Notes: generated by a model not told the origin, from the sequence alone. Counted from the stretch's first letter, positions 22,721 to 34,690 are shown. The stretch: DNA of 64,000 nt from Lasioglossum baleicum (GCF_051020765.1 NC_134943.1:4712001-4776000); one strand, 5' to 3'. Translations and numbers: made by a program.

Positions 22721-23615
22721 TCTCGATTTCTGCTTTATTTATATCACTCTGATTTCTTTCTACTTCTATACTCTGCACTAATTCAAATTTTATTTCATCC
22801 TAATTCAATTTCAATGATTTCCCACGAAAAATTGTTTATAGTTTGTATAATTGTAAATTAAAATGAAAACAATCATTTGGCACGACAGTGATAGGTTTAA
22901 CGTAAAAAGTGTAGAATTTGATAAATAGCAGAATGGTTAAAGGATATAAAAGGATGGAATAGCTAATGTCCGGAAATGAAAGACCGGAATGTCGTACACG
23001 TTGGCGCGGCGCGGCGTATTGTTCAGTAATTCGCTCGACGAAGGTTTTCTGTTCGATGCGAGATTCCGTGGCAGTCTTCGATGGTTAACGCTAATTAACA
23101 GTGAACCTGACACTCGCACGGGAGGTCACCGTGATACGTTCACGGGAGGTAAACGCGCACGACGTAATTGCACGTGGTTAATTGCGAGCGCACGCGAGCT
23201 CGGTCACAGCAGTTCGTTTCGTTTCGTTTCGTTTCGTTCGTTTGTTCGTTGGTAGTTGGGTACATTCGTCGGCCGTGGTTTCTGTTTCGTCGGGCAGGTG
23301 GGCATCTTCGAGCATGACGCGATAATTACCGGTGCTCGCTCACCTGTCCGCGTTCCCCTCGGAACCACCCACCAGGCAAGCATCCAAAAAGGTAGCACTG
23401 CTCAATGTCTACGACACTGGCTGTACATCACTGACGAGGATAACAGCTCAGTGCAATAAGAAAACCTGCTTTTGATGGAGATGAAAGGTTTGACGATGGG
23501 GAGAGCTACCTACCGGCGTGATTGTCAAATCTCGTTTCTTTTCTCGTTGCATTTTTATACTCGTAAATAGACTCCTGACTCTTGTGCAAAATAAAAAGTT
23601 TCTTAAATAAATATT
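22721..23615. other. No gene confirmed; possible exon at 23298-23391
   Basis: CpG-rich from about 22980 to 23400. A pentamer repeat (GTTTC)n occupies about 23215-23247. The segment 23298-23391 follows a pyrimidine tract and CAG, stays open and GC-ending at codon third positions, and is followed by G|GTAGCA. No homology was recognised. Confidence 0.35.
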
Positions 23616-23744
23616 TTAACACTAAACCTACCACGACCGGTCAAATGACCGTTTTTAAAATTTCGATTAGTATTTCCTATACGTATACAACGTAATTATA
23701 CCGCCTTTAAACTTCACAACTTGTGTCGGTAGGCTTAATGTTAA
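23616..23744. mobile_element. 129-bp TTAA-flanked MITE (piggyBac-like)
   Basis: The left end TTAACACTAAACCTACC and the right end GGTAGGCTTAATGTTAA are inverted terminal repeats bounded by TTAA. GACCGGTCAAATGACCG just inside the left end adds a small dyad. TTAA target and duplication are the piggyBac hallmark. No coding sequence. Confidence 0.65.
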
Positions 23745-26268
23745 AGTTGATCAAACTTTTGACTGTTTTAAATTGCACATACTCATTTCTGTATAAAATG
23801 ATGTGAATCGGTAACGTACTGCATATTGCTTTAAGTGCACACAATCTGTATAATTGTGAATTCGATCGAAATATTGCAGAAAATCGCGAAGTTTGTGGTT
23901 ATAAGTAACAAGTTGAAGGATCAGCAATGGCGGCGGTTTTAGGTAATTCGCAACGCGGCAAAAACGTCACGCGCTTTTCCACAGACAGCGACGCGAGCAG
24001 GAACAAAGAATGCTCGTCGTGTGAACTGGGTTAGAGGGTCTCGCCCACGGGTTTCGTCGTCCCGAGAAAGGATTCCTGCGATGTTCCTGATGGCAAAAAC
24101 CGACTCGGCGACCCTCCGGTTTCGCGTCAGCTCTCCGCGTCCGAAGGACGAGCCTTTCATAAGTTTCCATTATTCGCGCGGAAGGCAGATGTTCCTTCTG
24201 AATGTTAAGCGAAACGAAAAAAAGAAGAAAAAGGGAAGGAAAGAGAGCGAGAACCTGTCTCACCCCGTGTAAACTGTAACGTCGCTCAGAAGAGAGAGTC
24301 CTGGCGCAAGTATCTCCCGTGCGCCGACACCATTTGCAATTTAATTGCTGCGTCAGTCGGTAACGAATTACACAGTCTCCTCGCGATACATATACGTATG
24401 TGGAGCTAGGCCGGCAATTAATCGACAGGAAACAGTGATTGCGGCGAAACGGACGCGAACGTCTCCCTATTGAATCTCATAATCGGGGAAGAGTTATTGC
24501 GAGAACGCGTGCGATCCCGCACCAAGGAAACTTGAGACCTCTTTTACGCACCTGATTGTTTATAGAGCCACCGCACCGTGGACACCTGGGAAATGAGCTG
24601 CGTGTTGCGATAACGTAAACGCGTAAGATAGCAAACCCTTCCGTACGAAGGAAATTCGTTTTAGGGGCCGCAAATCTCCGTAACAATTTGTTCGAATAAA
24701 ATTCCTGTTGTTAGAATAAAATTCAGTTCTGTAAAATAGTGTCTCGCAGCTGTCTGTTCCGAGCGATTCGAATAATTGATTCGGTCTGTCGAAGTTCTGT
24801 GTCGCAGAGCAGTTACGTTTACAGAGGGCGATTACGCGATAAAGTCGACCGGTGAATTAAGGTGAGCACCTCATTGACAGCGTGTAGCGGGCAGCAACAG
24901 CAGCAACCGGGCCGCGCCATAACCAACACAATGATTACACGTCGCGTCGCCGGCGCGGCGTGCCCGTAAATCAGAAGGAATTGCAACCTGTTGCCGATGT
25001 GACGTTCCATCAGAGTGTTCTACACCTTATTTGTAAGGGACGAGGGAGAGGCCCCCGACGATCAACGATGAGAGAAAACCTCCGTCGAGAATACGGGAAA
25101 AACGCGAGCCCAACGAATCCCATTTCGAATACCCGAAGAACTGAAATTACTGTCCTGGACCGACGAACAATCTATTAAGTCGCCGATAGAGGTTTTATGC
25201 TATTCTACTCTGTCCAGGACATTTCTCATTTTATTACATAAAATTGTATACGTGCAATTTACATCAAAACGATGTACAAAATTCAGGATTCTCTCACAAT
25301 ACATTCTTTCCAACTTCGTACAACGATTAAAGAAATATTTTGCATACAGATCCGCTAGCTTCTTACGCGATAGCAATTAAGAAAGTGTCAACACATTTAG
25401 CACGACATAGGCATGACATACATATACTTAATACACGTATTGCCAATTATAATTTCTCCGGAATTTCTATCAACATACGGCTCAAGGTCTAGGTATTACC
25501 GTCACCGACAGAAATCGTGTCAGTCATCGACGAAAGTGATGAAGGTGTCAGAGTCTTCCGGCAAGCTTTCAACCGGAAGTGTAGTAACGTCTGGGACGTC
25601 TGGTCGTGTAACTCAATGAGCCCGAGGGCTGTTTTACACGACGCGAACTTCACTTATACGATAAATCGTAATTAGAAATCGAATTCTCATTCGAAGGATA
25701 ATATCGGACATTAGTCGTCGCGCGCGAACGATCGCGATAGATCGTTAATTAGAAAGCGGCGTTGAAACGCGGAGTGATTTAATACTCGATCGTTGCGTCG
25801 TCGATCACCGAGATCGCTGAAACGTTCCAACATGCGAACGAGAAAGACAGTGGTCAACGGGCGTGTTAATGTCAACGAGGTGATAACTCGCGGTGGTCTT
25901 GAACGGAAAATTGATTTCTAGGTTAATGAGTCACACGCTCAGATGAATAAACATGAGAAGCTAATGAATTTACTTATCTACGGGAAGAATCGGAATACAT
26001 CGTGACAGTGTTTCGAGCACGATTTCGATTTCAATTAACGATAAGATGGATAAATTGTCTGACCGCCTTCGTACAATGTCTGCTTTTCGTGGAACTTTAT
26101 GCTTCTTATCTTGAAGTTTATCGTGCACGATTGAATAGAATTTTCTTACGTTATATTCTAATGAAATGTGTATTTCAAAGTATGATTTTTCGTGCAGTGT
26201 CTTTCGTTGATTCTGATCTACGGCAATATATGATAAAATATTAACTTATAATTATTCTTGATATTCCT
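23745..26268. other. No gene confidently recognised
   Basis: CpG-rich patches at 23930-24160, 24300-24620 and 24780-25150 alternate with AT-rich DNA. A weak GACTGCGGAT-family copy may lie at 25176-25357 (left AAGTCGCCGATAGAGG, right TTTTGCATACAGATCCGC). Frames at 24960-25178 and 25413-25619 have no recognisable domain. In the 80-codon frame at 26002-26244 I likewise see no known family. Confidence 0.4.
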
Positions 26269-26304
26269 TTGGATAGACGTCATTCCAATCAGAGTCGCCT
26301 AAAA

Positions 26305-26493
26305 ATGGCTTCGGAGCAATTTCGCATGTACAGTGATTCAGGGTTAGATAAATTCGCCTTCGCCTCGTCGAACCATCAATATATCAAGGCCGTCGAACAT
26401 TCGACTCAGTATAACGAGTGGAAAATGGCAGACGTCGTCCAGGAAGAATTCCTGCGGATAAACGCTTCATCATCCCCTCAACCAGCGCAGTAA
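26305..26493 (+). CDS. Candidate small ORF or terminal exon, 62 aa, unknown function
   Basis: The frame starts at an ATG in AAAAATGG, a good insect start context, and ends at TAA (26491-26493). The 62-residue product begins MASEQFRMYSDSGLDKF and ends NASSSPQPAQ. It is hydrophilic, with no signal peptide or membrane segment. Codons such as TTC, GCC, AAC, GAC, GTC and GAG dominate the second half, unlike neighbouring AT-rich DNA. Upstream, TTGATATTCCTTTGGATAG (to 26275) resembles a 3' splice acceptor, and the frame is open across it, so this could be a terminal exon. AATAAA occurs about 190 and 220 bases downstream (near 26687 and 26717). I recognise no family. A chance open frame remains possible. 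Confidence 0.3.
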   Translation: MASEQFRMYSDSGLDKFAFASSNHQYIKAVEHSTQYNEWKMADVVQEEFLRINASSSPQPAQ

Positions 26494-27159
26494 ATCAGCC
26501 TGAGAAACGATCAAACCGAGGAAACAGATGTGTACGAAGCTATCCAGAAATACTTGATTTTTAAATCGTTCTGTAAAACATTGAAGAAATTAATCGGAGA
26601 ACGTCGCATGGCATCGCGTCTGAGGAAACGATTAAAATTCATGGGGATCGAAATTGAAATTGTCGTATAATTTTTATAGGACAGAATAAATCGACGTACC
26701 ATTCAGGAATACCGAAATAAATGTATCGATATGTTGTTGGTACTTTTCTAGGCTCGAGGACACATGCCATGTTTAAGATTCATTCGAAGGTTTTCGGTGT
26801 CGAAGAGGCTGCGCCTTAAAGGATCGTGACAGGTCGTTATACGACATAAATCTTGACACACCCACGCGGTATCCTTGACGAAGGGCCACTGGCAGAAGGG
26901 AGGAGGAACACGGAAATAGAACCGCGATAATTATTGCGAGCAATGCCGGCCCACGTAAGTCATTCTTTAACTTCGTTCTCCTTTATTTTTGCGAGAATCC
27001 TTCCTTTAGCGTCCTCACAAATCATGCTGCTTCCGCAGTCTAACAATTATCAACAACGTGTCTCCAAGAATAAATTGCCAAAAACATGCACAAAAAATCA
27101 TCCTTGTCTAAAATATTGTTTCTACTAGACCATATCTAGTATCATTACAAAAGCACAAA
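26494..27159. other. Possible 3' untranslated DNA, then no gene recognised
   Basis: Two AATAAA hexamers lie near 26687 and 26717. The remainder is unique. A weak solo MITE end (TTCCGCAGTCTA) occurs at 27031-27042. Confidence 0.35.
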
Positions 27160-27965
27160 TAAGGTGGAGTGGAGTAAGTGCGTCAACGGGGCAAGTGCGT
27201 TAATTGGTTATTTTTATTATAATATGAACGAAATTTCTCTAGCTTGTATTTATTGATGTAGTATAAGTTAGTATGAACAATTCTATATAGATGTCGCCCA
27301 ATAATAAAGGAGTTTTCCTCGCTTAAATCAACCAACTTTGGAGTTACCCTGAACGTGCAATAGTTTACAAGTTATTAATATATTCTGTGTTGTTATTTTA
27401 GGTAAGTATAACACATATTGATGTAGGTTTACATTAAATAAACCGTTTGTATTGTATTTTTTAAAATTTATTGAGGAAAACACTACAATACACTTGCCCC
27501 GTAGCACTTGAAACAAGGTTCGAAAGCATTTTCAAACTTTGTTTTAATATCACTGTATCTCCTTTCATATTTGAGCATACTAGTACTTGTTCGTTTAAAA
27601 ATGGATAACTATAAAACTAAACAATATAATTTAATGCATTAAGAAGCATTTTATAGCAGGCTTGTTAATCGTTCTTTTCTTGCCCCGTAGCACTTGAAAC
27701 AAGGTTTGAAAGCATTTTTAAGTCTCAGAGACGCTGTTGCTCCATTTTCGGAGCAAGTGCGTATTGTTGACACTTTGTATAATATCCTATCAAAATGATA
27801 ATTTTCCAGCAAAATTAGAATCCTACATAATACTAATTCATCGGTAATAACTGTGGCAAGAGTTTGATACCAAGAGCGTTAAGTTTTTACATACCAGACT
27901 GATAATACATCAGTTTAAAGTCGAACTTTGCAAAAACTAGGGCGCACTTACCCCACTCCACCTTA
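27160..27965. mobile_element. AGGTGGAGTGG-ended DNA element, copy 1, 802 bp
   Basis: Element 27162-27963 is flanked by TA on both sides. Its ends are AGGTGGAGTGGAGTAAGTGC and GCGCACTTACCCCACTCCAC then CT. Inside, CTTGCCCCGTAGCACTTGAA occurs twice (near 27492 and 27682), both times followed by ACAAGGTT and GAAAGCATTTT. The interior is AT-rich with no transposase frame. TA duplication suggests a Tc1/mariner-superfamily non-autonomous element. Further copies lie at 57763-58521 (full) and 47227-47475 (one end). Confidence 0.85.
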
Positions 27966-28849
27966 ATATTATTTCACGATTACATTTATTTTTAAAAAGC
28001 AACCATGACGATCGCTCGTTAAAAGAAAAATGGCGTCGCATCCGGCTGATTTGAAATTCCGCGCGACCGCCTGTCTCACTCGTTGACATGTTGATTTTCG
28101 AGTGGCCCTATCCGACCCCTTCCACGAACCGATCGATCCTGATTTCTAATTCGACGGGGGTTGGACCGTTCCGTCGACGTGACGATCCTGCCGATCCCAT
28201 CGACGATAGATCCGCAGAGGGAGAGAGAATGAGAGAGAGGAAGAGATCTCTCCTCCGTATCCTCCCCCGAGTTTCGCGAACCGTCCAGCAAGCGAGAATG
28301 CCCAAGGACGAATTATATTTAGCCTCCGCTGGGACACGCATCCAAGGATGCGTTTTATATTGACGCACCGTGTTTGATTTACCGCGTGGGATCGAACACC
28401 AACGATCCAGCCGACCACCATCGATCCCACGGAATCGATCTGACAAAGAGATTTTCATTCGCCGCTCGAATTATACCAGTCGATTGTCATCCATCGGAGA
28501 TACTATAAATGCGACTCGTTTTTTAAAGCAACAATTTATTTATTGTATCTCTTTATCCGCATAATATTTATTTCACTACATGTGGATAATGAGTGAGACG
28601 GTTCAGTGTGTAATGAGTTTTACACACTGAAGAAATCGTAATGAACTGAAATACATATATCGCGAACAGTACCTTGCAAAAAAAAACCATCGATAAAATT
28701 AAATATCAATTTTCCAAAAATATTTACAAAAATTCATCATAAACACGTAGTTGCACGGACTCGTAATGAGTGTAAGTACGTTCCTGGTCACGCGATATCG
28801 TACAACCGACAGATACATAGGTTCGCGTGTAATAAAATCCCCATAAGAA
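27966..28849. other. No gene recognised
   Basis: CpG-containing unique sequence at 28000-28460 with overlapping frames of 64-116 codons on both strands and no recognisable domain, then AT-rich DNA. Confidence 0.4.
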
Positions 28850-29695
28850 ACTTCAAAAAAGTAAAAAAGAAAACGCCAAGTATGTATACATGAATAAATC
28901 GAGGACGAAAAAGATACAAAAAAGAAGAAAATAAAAATAATATAATAATTATAATATAAAAAAAGATGTGAAATCAAAATGAGCTGCAAGTACATAAACG
29001 TACATATTACATGTACCTTTACATCATCGACGACCTAAGACGACTACTGAAAGTCTGGCTAAGTTAGCTCCGGTTTTTTAGAAGGATGGTCTGGTTACAG
29101 CTGGTTCTGCATCAGTATGTTAAATGTGATACCTTGCTATTAACAAGCAGCGGTCCTACCATTTTAGCAAATTCCATCCTGCGTCAGTTCTACGGCTAAT
29201 CCTGAATTACTGGACATTGATTCCAATGTCTTTAATCCTAATAGTTTCTCTTCAATATCCGCGCGCTAGCACTCCCTGATCTTACAAGTACATTGCTATC
29301 ACCTTAAGGAGGTAGACTCTCGTTTTTCCAGGATTGCAAGGATGCGGGTTGGACAGGAAAAATTGCGGTAAATATTACGTTTAGGGGAGTCACCTCGGAT
29401 GACCTTAACCTTCACATATGTTGTCAAGGACACCAAGATCTTAGATATGAATAAAATTAATGTGGACGGCCGTGCTATTGCTCTGAAACATGTATTTTAA
29501 ATTAGCTTGATGTACGTACATGTAAGGTACATGTGTATGTACCTTTATGTACTTGCAGCTCATTTGGATTTCACATCTTTTTTTATATTGTAATTATTAT
29601 TTATATTTTCTTCTTTTTTGTGCTATTTATTTGATAATACTCTTTTTCATCCTCGGCTTGGCGTTTTTTTTTACTTTTTTGGAGTTTAGTATATG
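28850..29695. mobile_element. Fold-back element with arms of about 170 bp and a 0.5-kb spacer
   Basis: The left arm (about 28850-29018) and right arm (about 29515-29690) are inverted copies. Matches include GAGCTGCAAGTACATAAACG against TTTATGTACTTGCAGCTC and AAAGATGTGAAATCAAA against TTTGGATTTCACATCTTT. The frames read off both arms give near-identical peptides (MYLQLI.ISHLFLY.NYY), a by-product of the inverted repeat. The spacer has no recognisable gene. The right arm ends about 10-15 bp before the next fold-back element. Confidence 0.75.
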
Positions 29696-29704
29696 TATAC
29701 CCAT

Positions 29705-30158
29705 TATACAGGGTGTCTCAGCTGAAGGAGACCACCTAAATATCTCCTTTATTTTTAATGGCACAAAAAAATATTTATGGCATAATTTAAATGGTATCGA
29801 TGGAGGAATATCATAGAAGAACAATTCTTTTTGTCCGGTTATTTTTTAATAGTTTTTTCAAGGTCATCGTTATTTATTATCGGGAAAACTTTCTTTTTAA
29901 TCCATCTTGTTAATGACTGAAGCATATTCAAATGTATTTTTTCAGTCGTTATAAGATGGAATAAAAAAAATTTATTTTCCCGATAAAAAAACAACGATGA
30001 TCTTGAAAAAACTATGAACAAATAATCGGACAAAAGAAATTGTTCTTCTATGATATTCCTTCTTCGATACCATTTAAATTATGCCATAAATATTTTTTGT
30101 GCCATTAAAAATAAAGGAGATATTTAGGTGGCCTCCTTCAGCTGAGACACCCTGTATA
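29705..30158. mobile_element. 454-bp fold-back element, ends TATACAGGGTGTCTCAGC
   Basis: The arms 29705-29923 and 29942-30158 are near-perfect reverse complements. The termini are TATACAGGGTGTCTCAGCTG and CAGCTGAGACACCCTGTATA. The arms carry GGAGATATTTAGGTGG / CCACCTAAATATCTCC and CCATTTAAATTATGCCATAA with its inverse. The 18-base spacer lies between ATGACTGAA and TTCAGTCGT. No transposase frame. Confidence 0.9.
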
Positions 30159-31004
30159 CTATATGTGCAAATGAAGCATGTGTTAGTTTCTTTTGGCCGA
30201 AGGTGTGCGCGTAACGCGTATATGTATTATGTCTTAAAAAATTTGGTTGGAGAATCAGAATCGGAAGAAAAATCTTACCATTTTCGTTGCGATATACATG
30301 ATGATATTACGATATCTCTGCCATACGTGGACCAGTTCTATAAATTTTGATCTTATTCGAAAGCTTATATGCGGTTTGTATTAGAAAAATGCCTTTTAAT
30401 TTAGAAAATATTTGAAATAGTCCGAATAGTCCGTTTACGAGTACCAGATATGCGGCAGCGACAGTCGACATACATATATACAGAGTGTCGAACATGTACT
30501 TGGCGTCGAGACGCTGCCGCGTCTCTGGATCAGGAACTAATGCTAGACATCGCATCGCATCAGCCCGGTGATTTCAACGCGTGGCGAGACTGAAGCGAAA
30601 TGATTCTTGCCGCGTGCACTATGCTCTAATCTATCCGCCCGCGGCACGAATTAATTCGCTCCGGTGTCTACACGGTATAATAAAATCCATCTTGTAATTA
30701 CGGCTATTACGAGAGCCGTAATCCGTTTTCCAACGGTCACGATCATTTTCCAGCGTGTTATCGATGTTAATTGTGTTTAGCTGCGATATTTTTCCAAGCG
30801 ATACTGATCTCGGAAGATTCTTTATCGCTTACCGGGACGAGACAGGAATAGCTTATAAGCCTAATGGTAAGGCAAATTTTATTTGAAACGAGTAAACTAC
30901 CGGATTTTATGCAAATTAAAAATTACTTACATTAACTGCAGGATGTGCGATAACATTTCGAATACATGCGATTCCAGAAGTAGCCAGGTCTGGTTTGCGA
31001 CAAC
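30159..31004. other. No gene recognised
   Basis: AT-rich to 30470, then CpG-richer to about 30860. TATACAGAGTGTCG at 30477-30490 is a possible solo terminus of the TATACAG-ended fold-back class. Confidence 0.4.
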
Positions 31005-31205
31005 TAGACTGCGGATGTTTATGCAAAATAACAAAATTGTCTGTACCAATTGCAAGAGGCAGTAGCCAAATGTAAGAATATTTCTTTTTTTAATCATTCT
31101 ACGGAGTAAAAAAATTGATATTCCTATATAAATTGTATTAATCGAACTTCTAGTTTAAATTGCGCATAGCCAATGATGTTATAAATGCATAAAATCCGCA
31201 GTCTA
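31005..31205. mobile_element. GACTGCGGAT-ended MITE, copy C, 197 bp
   Basis: Element 31007-31203 has TA on both sides. The left end GACTGCGGATGTTTATGCAA and right end TGCATAAAATCCGCAGTC are inverted terminal repeats with a one-base length difference. The interior is AT-rich and non-coding. TA duplication and small size fit a Tc1/mariner-superfamily MITE. Confidence 0.8.
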
Positions 31206-31666
31206 GTGATAAAAATGTGATATAGTTAGGATGTTTCCAGTGATTGCCTCGGTACAGGAAGGCGGCGATTGAGATGCGCGATGCGTTCTCGCCAGTCGAC
31301 GGATACAAACGTCCATCTTTGTTTTCGATTGCCGAAACGAATGCCGCTAATTAATTATTCCTCGCGTACACGGGGACTCCTCTCTTGCACGTGAGCGGTT
31401 GGGCCCGACTGCAGATTTCGAAATCCTAATTGCGGGCCCGACGTTTGCCAAACTTCGATTCGCTTCTTCAATTCACCGCACCGTCGCGCGAAAATCGTTA
31501 GACTGATTTATTCGTATTCTTTCATATATTCGTACAGTTTCCTCGTGTTCCAGTCATTTGTATAACTATTTATTCTCGTTGAGATTTACTGTAGTCAAAT
31601 TCAACAACTGCATCTTAATACCTTGTACTATAGTCGGGATGAAGATTCTGAACAGAGTCTAATAAA
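31206..31666. other. No gene recognised
   Basis: CpG-containing unique sequence between two copies of the same MITE family. Nothing recognisable. Confidence 0.45.
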
Positions 31667-31857
31667 TAGACAGCGGATCTTTATGCATTTATGAAGAAAT
31701 TGCTTGGGTGAAATATAAAACGGTAAAAGATTTAAAAAATTCGGGAATGCTGTAATATTGCTTTTAATCTAACAAAATCGTTAAGGGATGAAATCATGTG
31801 CTTTCCCCACAAAATCAATGCAAAACATATTCATTTTGCATAAAGATCCGCTGTCTG
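31667..31857. mobile_element. GACTGCGGAT-ended MITE, copy B, 187 bp
   Basis: After TA, the element 31669-31855 begins GACAGCGGATCTTTATGCAT and ends TTGCATAAAGATCCGCTGTC. The inverted repeats are about 19 bp and nearly exact. The downstream target copy is TG instead of TA. It lies 463 bp from copy C, so the two could also recombine or move together as a composite. Confidence 0.8.
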
Positions 31858-34690
31858 CCAATAAATATATAAAATTCTGTTTTATTGTTGAAGAGCGGCT
31901 AGGAAAATATTGTTGGCAGTAATTTCTGTAGCGAGTACGTAGCCTAAGCTCCCCGCTGGCTAGCGGAGCTCGGTTCGCGCAAAAAGGGGTGGGTATTTGC
32001 ATAAAACCCGTGAACAACGGCGCGGCGCCGAGCGTGCACGTTGATTCCACGGTGTACAATTATGGTGAATTTATTAGGGAAGTGGCTGGTGTGCTGGGTG
32101 CGCTGGTGTTTGCTGGCGATGCGATGGGTTGTTGGGCTGCCGGGCGTGCGCTTAATGGCCGTTTTCTAAATATAGGACGCGCGCCGACAACGGGGACAGA
32201 TCCGCTCGTGGCAGGAAGAGGTGTACGACGAACGTGTTCGTAGGATGGCTTCCTGCAATTCACCGCCCGGAATCAGATATATTCGTATGACTGGACATGT
32301 GTCTGCCCTTCCATCCTGATCACCACCGTGCTCTATCTGCCTTCCTTCGATCCCTCCCCTTAACCCCCTGCTGTATTTCACCATGTTCGCCATCCTCGTC
32401 GTTTGTCATCGAGCTGTACGGGAACCGATCGATCGGTTAATTAAGGGATTTACTTTCGCCACGAGCCACTCGATGGAAGCCACTATCTGCTGGACGTGCG
32501 CTGGATCGTGATTTGATCGATTGGGTACGGGGTACGGGGAACTGACACTGCTTTGATGATTGCCAAGAGGAAAGAGTTGACAGGGGTTTGTTTCAGGCGG
32601 TTTTAATGAATATAACAATGAAATATAACAATATCTCTTAATAGTTACATCGATTTCGAGATGAACAACGGGAAGAATTATCTTCGCTCACGTTTTCAAT
32701 TTTCGCAAAGGTAAAAACGCGAAAGATTGCCTGCCGTCCGCTATGATTCTGCAAATGGAGGACCGGTATGGTAGAGAGGAAATTGCTCGTCGTAGCTCCA
32801 CTGAGAACGCAGCTTTACCCATCCTCGCGGCATAGCTAATTAACGCCGCAATTAACCGAACGAGCTTCAGCCGATTCACCGTGGCGACTGGATGTAGCCG
32901 CGACTCTGTTTCTAATGCGACAGAGACGATGATTTTTCTGTGGTTTTATCTCGTAGGTCTTTCCAGGCAAAAAAAGCCGACTTCGCTCAGTTCTCTGGTA
33001 GGTAATTGCTTCGGAATTAGTAATTAACTAAGGGTAGCTCGGCTTTATCTACTAAGTGAAACGTTTGAGCGAAAAAGCTTGTCGAATTCTGCACACCCTG
33101 GAACACTGGAATGACTAGATGTGAAGATGTTTGGGTTTTTGTTGAAGTAACGATTGCGAGGGGTGCGTAATGAACTCGGATTATTGAGTCGTGGTATTAT
33201 AATTAGGGATCGGATTGAGCTGAAGTTACTGAAGTAGCTGGATTGACGTGATAAGCATGTTTGCGCTGAATTCTGTGCAGCTAAGTGGTCTCGGACTGAG
33301 TAGAGGCGGTTAGATTAGCTTTATCTGGGAAATGCGATGTTTGCCTTCTGTAGATTCTTTATCGACTCCTGTTTCGATGGCGACTTGACGATTCCGGAGA
33401 AGCCTTGGAGAGTGTGGGGAGAATGAAAATCGGATTGAACTGAAGTAGCTGAAGTACTTGAACTGTTAGATGCGATTTTTCCAATGGGAAGTTGAATAAC
33501 TGAAATTTTAATTAATGATAATTGTGTTGAGAATACTTATCGAGTCTTGGACTAATGATAATAAGCGATTTGGGATTGAATCGAAATTAGGTAGCGTAGT
33601 TTAATCTAGAAAATGAAATATTTATCTTGAAAAGCACAAACCAGAGTAGAAATTTTGTAAAAATTGGAGCATCCAAGTCTTAAATCTCAGAACCTCGAAT
33701 CGTATCTTGAAGTTCATCGTTGCCCGAGGACACTCGCTGTACACCGTACAGGATAAACGTAGATGCGTGCTCGAGTAAATACTACAGCAACTTAAATTAT
33801 GCATCCGCTTCAGACCTAAGTGTCCACAATTTGCATTTTTCAATACAGAAAGACGTAGACAAATGCTTCTGATTACATTCGGATGTATGTCCCTCGGATA
33901 ATAGTCTGAAATTAAATGTTCTAGTGGTCACACACGGCATTAATCTTCCTGCAAGAAGAACATACATACATCATTCTTCTAGAACATCAAATCTTCATCA
34001 TTCCACCTTATTCGTTTCTTATGAAATTATAAGTCACGTAAAGTTGTGTGCGTTGGTGATACAATAAAACTAACACAGGATGAGCCCTTGAAAAATTGCA
34101 GAAAATTAAGACGTTTGCTATAGAAGTCGAGGCTACAGTCAGCTGCAAAAGTCTGTACTTAGGGAAAACCGTTTTATCGGCGTTGATTCGAGTCGATTAG
34201 CTCAGATTAGGAAGATCGTAAAGCTTGATCATGTTTTTATATTTGATTGCCGGAGAATAGAAATAAGCAGGAAACGGAATGCACAATTTATTCGAACGAA
34301 GCAGACTTTTGAAACAGGCTGTAAACGAGAAATAAACCGATGTCGCCATTTCGGCTGCCGTGTAATAGCTCCAGCCCTCAAAATAAATAAACACCGGCTC
34401 GATTCCGATCAATGATCCAGAGCCACTCGATCACGATCGCGATCGGCGACTCGTACTCGCAAGGAGACCGACGTTCGGCGTTTATCGTTCTGGAATATTT
34501 ATTCTTGATCGAAATTACGCCCGGCGCGTAATCACGGGTTTGCCAACCCCAATGGGAACGTATCGAGCGATCGTCGATGTCGCTAGAAATCGGCTAACCA
34601 AATTGACAGGCCGGTAATTCGTCGAGGAGTACGCGTAAATTCTCGCGGTACGGGACTGCGCGAACCAAAAGACAATCATTCTGTTCACGG
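31858..34690. other. No gene recognised
   Basis: GC-rich at 31930-32240, where plus and minus frames of 67-84 codons overlap without a known domain. Words like CGGATTGA(G/A)CTGAAG followed by AGCTGAAGTA recur at 33210-33240 and 33430-33460, suggesting a short degenerate repeat. The remainder is AT-rich. Confidence 0.4.

Noticed and set aside
28699..29816. Two near-identical peptides MYLQLI.ISHLFLY on opposite strands
   Set aside because: They are the two arms of the inverted repeat at 28850-29690, not paralogous genes.
34190..34215. tRNA-like A-box word TTAGCTCAGATTAGG
   Set aside because: No matching acceptor stem or GGTTCGANTCC-type B box lies at the right distance.
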